DNA from: Planctomycetaceae bacterium
GTDB taxonomy: Bacteria; Planctomycetota; Planctomycetia; Planctomycetales; Planctomycetaceae
Direction of reading: 5' to 3'
NCBI GenBank assembly: GCA_016765335.1
Contig: JAESQE010000214.1
Coordinates: forward strand, 7,454-14,826
DNA: 7,373 nt
Below the pieces are notes generated by a model. The model was not told the DNA's origin. It was given only the letters and a program-made list of their open reading frames with translations, and ran no database searches. Of this stretch, positions 6,953 to 7,373 are shown in pieces (position 1 is the stretch's first letter; every line of letters starts with the position of its first letter). The position numbers and the translations under genes were made by a program.

Positions 6953-7373
6953 TCACAGCTGCTGTTGGAGTGCCTGTACCTGGCATCGATCTGTTGTTGT
7001 TTCATGTTTGGTCAGGCAAAGTTTGCGACCTTCCACAATGCAGGCAATGAGACTGGCCAAAGGCTCTGCTGCAACAATCAAAATCATTAATTTTTTCTTC
7101 TCATATTTCTTGAGAACCTTTTCGATGCGTTTTTTCGCTTCGGATGTCGGTTCTGCGTTTGGGATCGAGACCTCACCAGGAGACTCTTTCCAATGCTTGT
7201 AAACAGAAGGAAACTTCCGTTTTACTTCGACAATCTCAAGCCCTTCCCACAATCCCTGAGAGACATTCTTCAATCCTTCGCAAGATTTATGAGGGAGATC
7301 AAGTGATTCCGCAAGCACCTGGGCAGTCGCCAACGAGGGACTGCTTGGTCCTGAAAGAATCAAATCAATCGAC
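6953..7373 (-). CDS. Histidine-phosphatase-fold protein, probably inactive (5' end off window)
   Basis: Only the C-terminal 139 residues are in the window; the N-terminal RHG motif lies beyond the right edge. The remaining part shows the fold's order: [20 protein letters not shown] corresponds to the S-x-P-L-x-R-A-x-x-TA helix, [16 protein letters not shown] to the G-x-W-x-G stretch, and [19 protein letters not shown] to the strand and helix that carry the second catalytic histidine. Two catalytic residues are lost: the arginine of the first motif is replaced (SPS instead of an LxR run) and the VSHG histidine becomes VAAEP. It is therefore probably a regulator or binding protein and not a phosphatase, unless the missing N-terminus changes this. 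An alternative is a rapidly diverged paralogue. It lies 64 bp before accD. Confidence 0.8.
   Translation of the reverse strand, partial: SIDLILSGPSSPSLATAQVLAESLDLPHKSCEGLKNVSQGLWEGLEIVEVKRKFPSVYKHWKESPGEVSIPNAEPTSEAKKRIEKVLKKYEKKKLMILIVAAEPLASLIACIVEGRKLCLTKHETTTDRCQVQALQQQL

Noticed and set aside
6889..7005. A longer accD start at ATG 7005 with extra Cys residues (SSCECCGEF)
   Set aside because: It would overlap the phosphatase gene by 53 nt and add 39 residues before the zinc ribbon that known AccD proteins lack. The Cys-rich look comes from the other frame of the phosphatase gene.
1..7373. CRISPR array, tRNA, rRNA or insertion sequence
   Set aside because: I found no regularly spaced repeats, tRNA or rRNA signatures, or transposase sequence in the window; the interval at 2382-2773 is only weakly element-like.

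Overview
The window is a run of genes all read from the minus strand (right to left), from a bacterium that is most likely a planctomycete of moderate GC content. The pointers are a small soluble Hanks-type kinase beside accD, a PadR regulator translationally coupled to a large protein with repeated PadR-partner (HAAS-like) helical units, a phosphohistidine-family protein without its catalytic residues, and 'AWPLYR'-type wording in an extracytoplasmic domain. This taxonomic guess rests on remembered family resemblance, not on a search.

Right-hand block (7373 to 5074): the 3' part of a histidine-phosphatase-fold gene that enters from the right edge, then accD (acetyl-CoA carboxylase carboxyltransferase beta subunit), then a 290-residue Ser/Thr protein kinase. 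The gaps are 64 and 63 bp, so co-transcription is plausible. Middle block (5073 to 2701): a 203-bp gap holding a 12-bp tandem repeat, then a complete Rep/UvrD/PcrA-type superfamily 1 helicase, whose transcript is likely ended by a strong intrinsic terminator at 2701-2737.

Left-hand block (2700 to 1): about 350 bp without genes but rich in stem-loops, including a second terminator-like hairpin facing left, all within a pair of 10-bp inverted repeats. Then comes a well-formed sigma70-type promoter whose spacer and -10 carry an 8+8 bp inverted repeat. It drives a 120-residue PadR regulator, which overlaps by ATGA a large open frame that runs without a stop from 1919 off the left edge. That large frame is a real gene and fills the whole of 1-1919. 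It has three ~70-residue HAAS-like repeats, one membrane segment, and a long extracytoplasmic part.

The genes with the clearest joint logic are padR and the membrane protein: a self-controlled regulator and a membrane partner in one coupled operon, a larger version of the PadR-HAAS pairs known in other bacteria. The right block places two phospho-signalling folds (one apparently a dead phosphatase, one an apparently active kinase) on both sides of a fatty-acid synthesis gene; any functional link there is inference.
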